NCBI GenBank assembly: GCA_016213845.1
Contig: JACQZN010000042.1
Coordinates: forward strand, 39,370-103,369
Direction of reading: 5' to 3'
Source: Candidatus Wallbacteria bacterium
Lineage (GTDB): Bacteria; Muiribacteriota; UBA6191; JACPRK01
Length of the DNA stretch: 64,000 nt
Shown: piece by piece, positions 22,308-29,781 of the stretch
Layout of the letters: every line of letters starts with the position of its first letter
Position numbering within the stretch: the first letter of the stretch is position 1
The notes under the pieces: generated by a model
Database searches by the model: none
Told to the model about the DNA's origin: nothing
Seen by the model: only the letters and a program-made list of their open reading frames with translations
Position numbers and translations under genes: made by a program

Positions 22308-24113
22308 ATGGAAAGCGCATCCAACGGACACGGGCACGAACACGGGCACGAACACGGGCACGGAGGGGATCATATCCATCCGCCCCCGTCGAACTTCCTG
22401 ACCAAGTACGTCTTCAGCACCGATCACAAGGTCATCGCGGTCCAGTTCTTCTGCATGGGCTTCACGATGTTCCTGGTGGGCGGGTTGTTCGCGCTTCTCC
22501 TGCGATGGCAGATCGCCTACCCCTTCCAGCCGCTTCCGTTCGGGCTGGGCGAGGTCATCTACGCGAGCGCCCCCGGCCACACGATGCCGCCGGAGTCGTA
22601 CCCGACCCTGGTCACCATGCACGGCACGGTGATGGTCTTCTTCGTCATCATCCCGCTCTTGACCGGTGCGTTCGGCAACTACCTGATCCCACTCAAGATA
22701 GGCGCGCGCGACATGGCGTTCCCCCTGCTCAACATGCTGAGCTACTGGGTCGCCGTCCCCGCGGGCGTTCTCATCATCATGGCGTTTCTTTCCGAGGCGG
22801 GCGGGCCGGGCGCCGGCTGGACCAGCTATCCTCCGCTCTCCGCGCTGCCTCAGGCCTCTCCTGGCTCCGGCGCCGGCCAGACGCTCTGGCTGCTCTCCAT
22901 CTTCTGTGTCGGATGGTCCTCCATCATGGGCGGCATCAATTACCTGACGACCATCATCAACCTGCGGGCGCCCGGGATGTCCTTGACCCGGATGCCCCTG
23001 TCGGTCTGGGCGCTCTTCATCACGTCGGTGCTCCAGGTGCTGGCCACTCCGGTTCTGGCCGCGGCGAGCATCCTGCTCCTCTTCGACAAGCTCCTCGGCA
23101 CCAGCTTCTTCCTCCCTGCCGGCATCAACGTGGGCGGCCAGGCCATCGCCCAGGCCGGCGGCGGCAATCCGCTGCTCTTCCAGCACCTCTTCTGGTTCTA
23201 CTCCCACCCCGCCGTCTACATTCTGGTGCTGCCCGCGATGGGTCTGGTGAGCGACATCATTCCGACCTTCACGCGCAAGCCGATCTTCGGGTACAAGGCG
23301 ATGGCCTACTCGATGGCGGCGATTGCCGGGCTCGGGTTCATCGTCTGGGGACACCACATGTTCCAGGCCGGCATGAACCCGTACGTGGCCACCAGCTTCA
23401 TGGTCGCCACGATGGTCATCGCCACGCCTTCCTCGGTGAAGGTCTTCAACTGGCTCGGCAGTCTCTACGGCGGCTCGATCCGGTTCACCACCCCGATGCT
23501 CTGCTGTCTGGCGTTCGTCAGCATGTTCATCATCGGCGGCCTCTCGGGTGTGTTCCTGGCGGCCACGCCGGTGGACATCTTCTTCCACGACACCTACTAC
23601 GTCGTCGCCCACATTCACTACGTGGTGTTCGGCGGCAGCGTGTTCGGGATCTTCGCCGGTCTCTATTACTGGTTCCCGAAGGTGACGGGCCGGAAGATGA
23701 GCGAGTTCTGGGGCAAGGTTCACTTCTGGCTCTCGTTCGTGAGCTTCAACGGCGTCTTCTTCCCGATGCACATCCTCGGCATCGGCGGCATGATGCGCCG
23801 CATCGCCGACCCGACCATTTACCAGCACCTGGCGCCGCTCCAGAGCTGGAACGTCTACATCACGATGTTCGCAGTCGTGCTCGGCTTCAGCCAGTTCATC
23901 GTGATCGCCAACATCGCCGTCAGCCTCTTGAGAGGCGAGCGCGTCGGTGAGAATCCCTGGGAAGCCACGACGCTGGAGTGGACGACGGCGTCGCCGCCGC
24001 CCTACTACAATTACCTCCAGATCCCCACTGTCCATCACCCGCCGTACGAATTCAGCGTTCCCGGGATGGAGTCGGACTACATCGTGCAGTCCGCGCCGCC
24101 CCGGTCGGCCTGA
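22308..24113 (+). CDS. ctaD: Cytochrome c oxidase subunit I
   Basis: The 601-residue catalytic subunit reduces O2 to water and pumps protons. Heme a ligands H105 (TMHGTVM) and H437, heme a3 ligand H435 (AHIHYV), and CuB ligands H300, H349 and H350 (WGHHMF) are visible. The cross-linked tyrosine Y304 is in SHPAVY. A histidine-rich N-terminal tail (GHGHEHGHEHGHGG) precedes the first helix; its role is unknown, perhaps metal binding. ATG follows GGAGG. Confidence 0.96.
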   Translation: MESASNGHGHEHGHEHGHGGDHIHPPPSNFLTKYVFSTDHKVIAVQFFCMGFTMFLVGGLFALLLRWQIAYPFQPLPFGLGEVIYASAPGHTMPPESYPTLVTMHGTVMVFFVIIPLLTGAFGNYLIPLKIGARDMAFPLLNMLSYWVAVPAGVLIIMAFLSEAGGPGAGWTSYPPLSALPQASPGSGAGQTLWLLSIFCVGWSSIMGGINYLTTIINLRAPGMSLTRMPLSVWALFITSVLQVLATPVLAAASILLLFDKLLGTSFFLPAGINVGGQAIAQAGGGNPLLFQHLFWFYSHPAVYILVLPAMGLVSDIIPTFTRKPIFGYKAMAYSMAAIAGLGFIVWGHHMFQAGMNPYVATSFMVATMVIATPSSVKVFNWLGSLYGGSIRFTTPMLCCLAFVSMFIIGGLSGVFLAATPVDIFFHDTYYVVAHIHYVVFGGSVFGIFAGLYYWFPKVTGRKMSEFWGKVHFWLSFVSFNGVFFPMHILGIGGMMRRIADPTIYQHLAPLQSWNVYITMFAVVLGFSQFIVIANIAVSLLRGERVGENPWEATTLEWTTASPPPYYNYLQIPTVHHPPYEFSVPGMESDYIVQSAPPRSA

Positions 24114-24128
24114 CCCTAAAGAGAAGAG

Positions 24129-25133
24129 ATGTCCGAGCAGTCCTCGCCCGTATCGCCCTCGCTCGCGTGGATGCACCGCTATGCGGTGCTGACCGCCGTC
24201 TGCACCTTCCTGTTGATCGTCGCCGGTGCCCTGGTCAAGAGCACGGGGTCCGGCCTGGCCGTGCCCGACTGGCCGCTGTCTTTCGGGCGGCTGATGCCGG
24301 AGATGGTCGGCGGGGTCTTCTTCGAGCACGGACATCGGATGGTGGCGACGTTCGTCGGGCTCTTGACGATCGGGCTGGTCGTCTGGATTCACCGGACTGA
24401 ATCGCGCCGCTGGGTTCGCAGGCTCAGCACGATCTCGCTGGCCATCATCCTCACGCAGGGATGCCTGGGCGGAATGACCGTCTTGCTGAAGCTTCCGCCG
24501 ATCGTCAGCATCGCGCACGCCGGCCTTGCGGAGATTTTCTTCTGTGTGGCGGCCACGATGGCGCTGGTGACGTCCGGTTGGTGGCGCCGTGCGCAGGGAC
24601 CGCTCCCGTCCGCGAGCGCCCTGGGTTTGCAGCTTCAGTGTGCGCTTCTGACCGCCGTCGTCTATCTGCAGATCCTCCTGGGCGCCCTGGTTCGCCACTA
24701 CGGCGCAGGGCTTTCGATCAGGACCTTCCCCCTGGCGGACGGCAAGTGGATTCCGGACCTCGATTCCTTCTATGTCGGCATCCATTTCGCGCACCGGGTC
24801 GGTGCCGTGCTCGTGGCGTTGCTGGCCGTGGCGACGGCGGTGAGGCTGTTCGGGGACCTGGAGCTGGCACAGGCCAGGCGCCGGCCGGACCACGGGCTGG
24901 GCCCGGTGCTTCTTCCGGCCGTGGCGCTCCTGGTCATCGTGTCCGGTCAGATCCTGCTGGGCGGGTATGTGATCTGGACGGAGCGCGCCGTGGAGATGAC
25001 CGCGGCCCACGTGGCCACGGGTGCGCTGACACTGGTGACCGCGTACCTGATGACGCTGGCCACGTTCCGGGCGCTTCGGCAAACGCCGGCAGCGCCGGTT
25101 GCCCAGGGTAGTCTCACGGAGGCGACAGCTTGA
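24129..25133 (+). CDS. ctaA: Heme A synthase (COX15/CtaA)
   Basis: A 334-residue membrane protein with about eight transmembrane helices that oxidises heme O to heme A for the oxidase. Motifs include VKSTGSGLAVPDWPL (36-50), FEHGHRM (65-71) with likely heme-ligand histidine, HAGLAEIFF, and a second half with HFAHRVGA and AAHVATGA. AGAAGAG lies upstream of the ATG. Its stop overlaps the TTG start of ctaB by 4 bp. Confidence 0.93.
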   Translation: MSEQSSPVSPSLAWMHRYAVLTAVCTFLLIVAGALVKSTGSGLAVPDWPLSFGRLMPEMVGGVFFEHGHRMVATFVGLLTIGLVVWIHRTESRRWVRRLSTISLAIILTQGCLGGMTVLLKLPPIVSIAHAGLAEIFFCVAATMALVTSGWWRRAQGPLPSASALGLQLQCALLTAVVYLQILLGALVRHYGAGLSIRTFPLADGKWIPDLDSFYVGIHFAHRVGAVLVALLAVATAVRLFGDLELAQARRRPDHGLGPVLLPAVALLVIVSGQILLGGYVIWTERAVEMTAAHVATGALTLVTAYLMTLATFRALRQTPAAPVAQGSLTEATA

Positions 25134-26050
25134 ACAGCCTGAGCATCGCCAAACCCGAGGTGGCGCTCCCCAGGGTGGGGGGAGCGGCAAGCGTGCGCGA
25201 TTTCGTCGAGCTGACGAAGCCTCGTCTGACCAGCCTGGTCTCGCTGACGGCTCTGGTCGGCTACATGTCGGGCGCCGGCGCACGGGGCGCCTCGGACCTG
25301 GCCCAGCTGATAGCGGCGCTCGGCGGGACGACGCTGCTGGCCGCCGGCGGGTGCGCACTCAACATGGTGATGGAGTACGAGCTCGACGCGCGCATGGAGC
25401 GGACGCGCACTCGGCCCATCCCCTCGGGGCGGCTGCAGCCATTCGAGAGCGCCGTCTTCGGGATGGCGCTGACCGCGCTCGGGATGTTCCTGCTGATTGC
25501 GGGCACCAACGCGCTCACGTCGCTCTTGGGGGTCGCGGCGGTCGTCAGCTATCTCTTCGTCTACACACCGCTCAAAAAGACCACAGGGCTCTGCACGATC
25601 GCCGGCGCGTTTCCCGGAGCGCTGCCGCCGGCCATGGGTTGGACCGCGGCCGCCAACCAGATCGAGCCCGGGACGTGGGTCCTGTTCTCTATCCTCTTCC
25701 TCTGGCAGTTGCCGCACTTCCTGGCCATCGCGTGGATGCGCCGGGAAGACTACGAGCGCGGCGGATTCCCGATGTTGACAGTGGTCGATCCCGAGGGCGG
25801 CAGCGCGGGGCGGCAGGCGGTTCTGCACTGCCTGGCGCTTCTGCCGGTGAGCCTTCTGCCGTCGGTGCTGGGGTTCGCGGGCGTGTGGTACTTCTTCACG
25901 GCGCTCGTGTTGAGCCTGGCGTATACCGCCGCGGCCGGCCGGCTGGCGTGGGTCCGGACGACGCAGGCTGCGCGGGGGATGTTCCTGGCGTCGCTGGTCT
26001 ATCTGCCCGTGCTTCTGACGGTCCTGATGCTGGACGGGGTGGCGCGATGA
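25130..26050 (+). CDS. ctaB: Protoheme IX farnesyltransferase (heme O synthase)
   Basis: A 306-residue UbiA-family membrane enzyme adding a farnesyl group to heme B. The signature N78...E82...D86 with RTRTRPIPSGR at 91-101 and the second aspartate region (WMRREDYERGGFPMLTVVD) are present, with about nine transmembrane helices. The start is TTG at 25130, overlapping the ctaA stop and preceded by GGAGG at 6-nt spacing. It feeds heme O to the neighbouring CtaA. Confidence 0.93.
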   Translation: MNSLSIAKPEVALPRVGGAASVRDFVELTKPRLTSLVSLTALVGYMSGAGARGASDLAQLIAALGGTTLLAAGGCALNMVMEYELDARMERTRTRPIPSGRLQPFESAVFGMALTALGMFLLIAGTNALTSLLGVAAVVSYLFVYTPLKKTTGLCTIAGAFPGALPPAMGWTAAANQIEPGTWVLFSILFLWQLPHFLAIAWMRREDYERGGFPMLTVVDPEGGSAGRQAVLHCLALLPVSLLPSVLGFAGVWYFFTALVLSLAYTAAAGRLAWVRTTQAARGMFLASLVYLPVLLTVLMLDGVAR

Positions 26051-26184
26051 TCGGCGCGGTCGCAGCTCGAGACAACGGTACAGCGTCGCGCGTGCGGCGC
26101 ACCGGGCTGGCGTTGGCGGCCGTCAGCGTGACGCTCTTCCTGGGATCACTCGGATTCATCCTGCTGGGATGGTGGGGACGATGA
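26047..26184 (+). CDS. Very small membrane protein in the oxidase operon
   Basis: A 45-residue protein with a basic N-terminal half and one transmembrane helix (LALAAVSVTLFLGSLGFILLGWW). Its ATG overlaps the ctaB stop (ATGA) and its TGA overlaps the start of the SCO1 gene, so it is tightly embedded in the operon. The position and topology match the small oxidase-assembly or CtaG-like anchors found in cox operons, but no family assignment can be made from the sequence. Confidence 0.65.
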   Translation: MIGAVAARDNGTASRVRRTGLALAAVSVTLFLGSLGFILLGWWGR

Positions 26185-26852
26185 GCGCAGTAGACGCAAA
26201 GGCCCCGGCCAGCTCCTGGCTACACCCGGTGGCGCTGCTGCTTTTTGCCGTCGGCGGATCGGGCGTCGTGCTCTGGGGTGTCCAGACACGGGAGCGCGCT
26301 GTCGTGAATGCGCGGGCGGCGGAACGGATGCCGGAACTGTCGACCCTGCCCGAGTTTTCCCTGGTGGATCAGAACGGCAGGAAGTTCACGAAGAAGGACA
26401 TGGCCGGCCGCACGTGGATCTTCGACTTCGTGTTCACGCGGTGCTCCGGGCCCTGTCCGCTGATGGCCCAGCGGATGGCAGATCTCCAGAAGCGGCTGAC
26501 GACGAGCTCCTCGGTGCGTTTGGCGACCATCAGCGTCGACCCGGCTCACGACACGCCCGAGCGGCTGGCCAGCTACGCCAAGAGCGTGGGTGCCCAGCCC
26601 GACCGGTGGACCTTTTTCACGGGCGTCGAGAAGGAGATCTTCAGTCTCTCCAAGGAAGGCTTCAAGCTGGGCGTCGAGAAGAACGGCCCGGACGTGAAGG
26701 GGACGGAGACGATGCCGCTCTTGCACAGCACCAGGCTCATCCTGGTCGACGGTCAGGCGCGGGTGCGCGGGTACTATGACGCGACGGAGGACGCCGCGGT
26801 GGAACGGCTCCTGGCCGATACGGTCCGGGTTAGCGCAGAGGGGACGCCGTGA
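26181..26852 (+). CDS. sco1: SCO1/SenC-family copper chaperone
   Basis: A 223-residue membrane-anchored thioredoxin-fold protein that delivers copper to the CuA site of subunit II. One N-terminal transmembrane helix (residues 15-34) is followed by the SCO domain with copper ligands C88 and C92 (CSGPC) and H182 (LLHSTRLILVD). VDPAHDTPERL at 119-129 is the conserved segment. ATG 26181 overlaps the preceding stop; an in-frame ATG at 26169 is an alternative. Confidence 0.92.
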   Translation: MSAVDAKAPASSWLHPVALLLFAVGGSGVVLWGVQTRERAVVNARAAERMPELSTLPEFSLVDQNGRKFTKKDMAGRTWIFDFVFTRCSGPCPLMAQRMADLQKRLTTSSSVRLATISVDPAHDTPERLASYAKSVGAQPDRWTFFTGVEKEIFSLSKEGFKLGVEKNGPDVKGTETMPLLHSTRLILVDGQARVRGYYDATEDAAVERLLADTVRVSAEGTP

Positions 26853-27277
26853 TGGAGCTGACCTGGCTGCCCTCGCTCAACGCGGGCCTCAACGCTACGG
26901 CGGCGCTCTGCCTCTGTGGCGGGTTCGTCTCCATTCGCCGGAAGAACGTCCGAGTCCACCGCGCCTTCATGCTCTCGGCCTTCGGCGCTTCGGTGGCTTT
27001 CCTGGCCTCCTACCTTTTCTACCACTGGAACTTCGGCTCCACGCGGTTTACCGGTCAGGGATGGATCCGGCCGGTCTACTTCACCATCCTGCTGACTCAC
27101 ACGATCCTGGCGGCGGCGGTGGTCCCGCTGATCCTCACGGCGCTGGCACGCGCGGCGCGGGGCGAGTTCGACCGTCACCGGCGCGTGGCCCGCTGGGCGC
27201 TGCCTGTCTGGCTTTACGTGTCGGTCACCGGCGTGACGGTCTACTGGATGCTCTATCACGGGTTCCGGCCTGCCTGA
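26849..27277 (+). CDS. DUF420-family membrane protein (CtaM-like)
   Basis: A ~142-residue protein with four transmembrane helices and conserved histidines (VHRAFM, FYHWNF, LLTHTILAA, LYHGF). This is the DUF420 family found with cytochrome oxidase genes; the Staphylococcus aureus member CtaM is needed for aa3/bo oxidase activity. The start is GTG 26849 (overlapping the SCO1 stop as GTGA) or ATG 26852; AGGGG lies just upstream. Confidence 0.85.
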   Translation: MMELTWLPSLNAGLNATAALCLCGGFVSIRRKNVRVHRAFMLSAFGASVAFLASYLFYHWNFGSTRFTGQGWIRPVYFTILLTHTILAAAVVPLILTALARAARGEFDRHRRVARWALPVWLYVSVTGVTVYWMLYHGFRPA

Positions 27278-27286
27278 GCAACTCGA

Positions 27287-27571
27287 ATGATGAAACGGCT
27301 CTGGATACTCACCCTGGTCGCGGCGCTCGGAGCGTCGGCACCGGTGGCTGCGTGCCCCAACTGCAAGGCCGCGGTCCTGGTCGACGAGAAGGGCAATGTG
27401 AAACCGCCGGAGCAGGCCGGGGACTACTCGAAGGGAATCAACACCAGCATCTTCTTCATGCTCGGGGCAATTTACGGGGTCTTCGGCGCGGCGGCATTTC
27501 TGATTGTGCGGGCGTATCGAAACTACGAGCCCGGCATGACAGCCGGCGCGCCGCGCCACCCGGGGGCATGA
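27287..27571 (+). CDS. Small CxxC membrane protein in the oxidase operon
   Basis: A 94-residue protein. A hydrophobic N terminus ends in VAAC, which fits a lipobox with C23 as the possible lipidated residue, or a signal peptide. A CPNC pair (C23, C26) lies right there. One transmembrane helix follows (about 52-73, TSIFFMLGAIYGVFGAAAFLIV). The CPNC could bind copper or be redox-active, and the operon position points to oxidase assembly. No named family is recognised. Confidence 0.7.
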   Translation: MMKRLWILTLVAALGASAPVAACPNCKAAVLVDEKGNVKPPEQAGDYSKGINTSIFFMLGAIYGVFGAAAFLIVRAYRNYEPGMTAGAPRHPGA

Positions 27572-27596
27572 GGCAGGAACGAAAGGAGACGAGGTC

Positions 27597-28232
27597 TTGT
27601 CACACGACGCGACGATGGAGGACGTAGGTCTGGCGCCTGGCCACGCACACGCGACGGCGGGCACGGGCGTTCCGGATGGGAAGCTCGGGATCTGGATTTT
27701 CCTCGCCTCCGAGGTGATGTTCTTCGCGGGGCTGATCGGCTCCTATATCGTGCTCAGGTTCGGCACGGCGCGGTGGCCGGTCCCGTCCGAGACGCTCAAC
27801 ATCCCGCTCACGGGCTTCAATACCTTCCTCCTCATCTGCAGCAGCGTGACGATGGTGAAGGCGCTGTCGGCTGCTCACCGCGACGACCAGGCCGGAATCC
27901 GCAAGTTCCTGGGCGCCACCGTGGGGCTGGGCTGCGTCTTCCTCTCGATCCAGGCCTACGAGTACTACAGCCTCTCCCACCACGCCCATGGCGCGTACAC
28001 GAACGGGTTCCTGCCGTGGTCGGACATCTTCGGAAGCACCTTCTACACGATGACCGGCTTCCACGGCGCCCACGTCACCGGCGGCGTTATCTGGCTCGGC
28101 ATCATCTTGCTCGGCGCCCTCCAGGGACGGTTCGGCTCCCGCAACTACATGCCGATCGAGCTGGCCGGTCTCTACTGGCACTTCGTCGACCTGGTCTGGA
28201 TCATCCTCTTCACCATCGTCTACCTCGTCTGA
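27597..28232 (+). CDS. ctaE: Cytochrome c oxidase subunit III
   Basis: A 211-residue membrane subunit with five predicted helices, the short form of subunit III. Typical segments are WIFLASEVMFFAGLIGSY with its helix glutamate, YTMTGFHGAHVTGG, and the C-terminal YWHFVDLVWIILFTIVYLV. The start is TTG 27597 with AAGGAGACGAGG upstream; an ATG six codons in is an alternative. It stabilises subunit I. Confidence 0.93.
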   Translation: MSHDATMEDVGLAPGHAHATAGTGVPDGKLGIWIFLASEVMFFAGLIGSYIVLRFGTARWPVPSETLNIPLTGFNTFLLICSSVTMVKALSAAHRDDQAGIRKFLGATVGLGCVFLSIQAYEYYSLSHHAHGAYTNGFLPWSDIFGSTFYTMTGFHGAHVTGGVIWLGIILLGALQGRFGSRNYMPIELAGLYWHFVDLVWIILFTIVYLV

Positions 28233-28254
28233 CCCGACCGAAAGGACTCGACCG

Positions 28255-28854
28255 ATGGAGTCGACCCACACCTACGAAGAACCCAACTACATGGCCGTGT
28301 TTGTGGCCCTCATCGTTCTGACGCTGGCGGAGCTGGGCGTGGCGCAGATGACCCAGCAGCTGGGCCGCTCGAGCGTCGTGCTCTGGCTGGTCGTGCTGGC
28401 CTTCACCAAGGCGGGGCTGGTGGCGCTCTGGTACATGCACCTCAAGTTCGAGGGGTGGCTGCTCTATCTAGTCTGCGCCGTGCCCATCGTGCTGGTCGGC
28501 GTGCTGGTCGGCGGCACCATCACCGACGTCGGCAGGCCCGATGAGCTGGTGCCGCTCTTCGGCCGGCCCTTCGAGCGCACTCACCTCACGCCGCTGCAGT
28601 CGGCAGCCGCTCCAGCGACCACTGCCGCCGGCGCACCCACGCACGGCGGCGAGGCGCCTGCCGCTGCGCCCGCCGAGCCGGCAGCCACGCCCAGTGCCCC
28701 CGAGCCCTCGGCCCCTGCAGCCGCGGCATCGCCGGCGCCTGCAACACCGGAATCTGCTCCTGCCGCCCCTGCTACGACGGCATCCACCGCGTCCGCCGCG
28801 CCCGAGAAGTCAGCTCCCGCTTCCGCAGCTTCGAGCGCAGCGACCACTCACTGA
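28255..28854 (+). CDS. Cytochrome c oxidase subunit IV family protein with Ala/Pro-rich tail
   Basis: A 199-residue protein. The first ~95 residues have three transmembrane helices and match the bacterial subunit IV/CyoD-like family (NYMAVFVALIVLTLAELGV, FTKAGLVALWYMHLKFEG). The last ~85 residues are low-complexity alanine, proline and threonine and are absent from typical members; they would be exposed. It is the last gene of the oxidase cluster. No clear terminator follows. Confidence 0.85.
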   Translation: MESTHTYEEPNYMAVFVALIVLTLAELGVAQMTQQLGRSSVVLWLVVLAFTKAGLVALWYMHLKFEGWLLYLVCAVPIVLVGVLVGGTITDVGRPDELVPLFGRPFERTHLTPLQSAAAPATTAAGAPTHGGEAPAAAPAEPAATPSAPEPSAPAAAASPAPATPESAPAAPATTASTASAAPEKSAPASAASSAATTH

Positions 28855-28898
28855 GCCAGTCGGGCGCGATCGAGTTCGTCAGCGTCGCCATCGCGGGG

Positions 28899-29519
28899 TC
28901 ATCCCGCGAGGATCCCGGGTGTCTCCCTGAAGTCGGTGGCGAGAAGGTCAAACGCCTTCGGGACCTCGAAGTCGAGATGCCAGAGGTAGCCGCCGGGACC
29001 GTGGGTCACGCGGAGCAGCTCGGGGGTGCGAAGAGCGCTGGCCTGGGCAATGCCATAGCCGGGAGTGAAGGCCGACAGGAACAGGGAGAGTGCGTTTCCG
29101 TGCGAGCCGACGATCAGGGTCCGGCCCGGATACTTCGCGACGAGCCGGTCGAACGCCCTGGTCACGCGAAGACGGCAATCGAGCGAGCTCTCGCCTCCTG
29201 GCACGGCGAACGATGGATCCTCCCAACTTCGGCGCCAGATCTCCCGGAAGTCGCTCACCCAGGTCGGTGAGACCAGGCGCTCGCGAAGCTCGATTTCGGT
29301 CTCGAGAGCAAGGCCGAGGCTGGCGGCCGACGGGGCCAGTGTCTCGAGGCACCGGCGATACGGTGACGAGACGAATGCATCGGCTCCCAGAGCCGACAGC
29401 ACGGGTATCAGCTCGCGGGCCTGGCGGCTCCCCCGCTCCGAAAGCGGCCAGTCGCCATCGGCAAACGCGGGCGAAGGATGGCTCTGACAGTGGCGGACCA
29501 GATAGAGGGTGGTGATCAT
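28899..29519 (-). CDS. Histidine phosphatase (phosphoglycerate-mutase-like) family protein
   Basis: A 206-residue cytosolic protein. The phosphohistidine motif is RHCQS at residues 9-13 with catalytic H10, in place of the usual RHG/RHGE. Other family elements are SSPYRRCLETL, the PGGES acid-base region and GSHGNALS. The substrate is unknown; the branch includes broad phosphatases and mutase-like enzymes. The ATG at 29519 has no strong Shine-Dalgarno. It converges with the oxidase operon. Confidence 0.85.
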   Translation of the reverse strand: MITTLYLVRHCQSHPSPAFADGDWPLSERGSRQARELIPVLSALGADAFVSSPYRRCLETLAPSAASLGLALETEIELRERLVSPTWVSDFREIWRRSWEDPSFAVPGGESSLDCRLRVTRAFDRLVAKYPGRTLIVGSHGNALSLFLSAFTPGYGIAQASALRTPELLRVTHGPGGYLWHLDFEVPKAFDLLATDFRETPGILAG

Positions 29520-29590
29520 GAACGGCTCACTCCCCGAGAGAGTAGACTCAGTCAGACGGCTGGTTGCAAGTCAACTAGGCTGGCCGCTCG

Positions 29591-29720
29591 GGGAGCATGT
29601 TGGTAGGCTGGTGAGTGGTACTGAATCCTGCTGGGGCCCTGCCCTTTGGCGGGGGCTCGGGGGCAGAGCCCTCGATTGGTAGACTCCAGTACAGAACTAG
29701 CAGGCCACCGACATGCTCCC
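29591..29720. mobile_element. 130-bp MITE-like element with 9-bp target duplications
   Basis: The element starts GGGAGCATGT and ends ACATGCTCCC (perfect 10-bp terminal inverted repeats; the imperfect match extends over about 22 bp). It is flanked on both sides by the direct repeat GGCCGCTCG (29582-29590 and 29721-29729), the expected mark of a transposition event. The core contains a copy of the GGTACT/GGGGCC repeat family (29617-29690). It has no coding capacity. It lies just upstream of the rqcH-like gene and may affect its promoter. Confidence 0.75.
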
Positions 29721-29781
29721 GGCCGCTCGTCCCGACTAGGTCGATGGATGTCTCGCCCCCAATTCGCGCTCCACACCTGCC

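Noticed and set aside
22308..22380. Histidine-rich start of ctaD as a separate metal-binding peptide or a repeat element
   Set aside because: It is continuous with the subunit I frame and only a short GHGHEH-type stretch; no separate start or stop.
22137..25358. A 1073-codon open frame on the minus strand across the oxidase genes
   Set aside because: It is antisense to well-supported ctaD/ctaA/ctaB, has the low-complexity arginine/histidine-rich look of a GC-driven shadow, and no recognisable domain.
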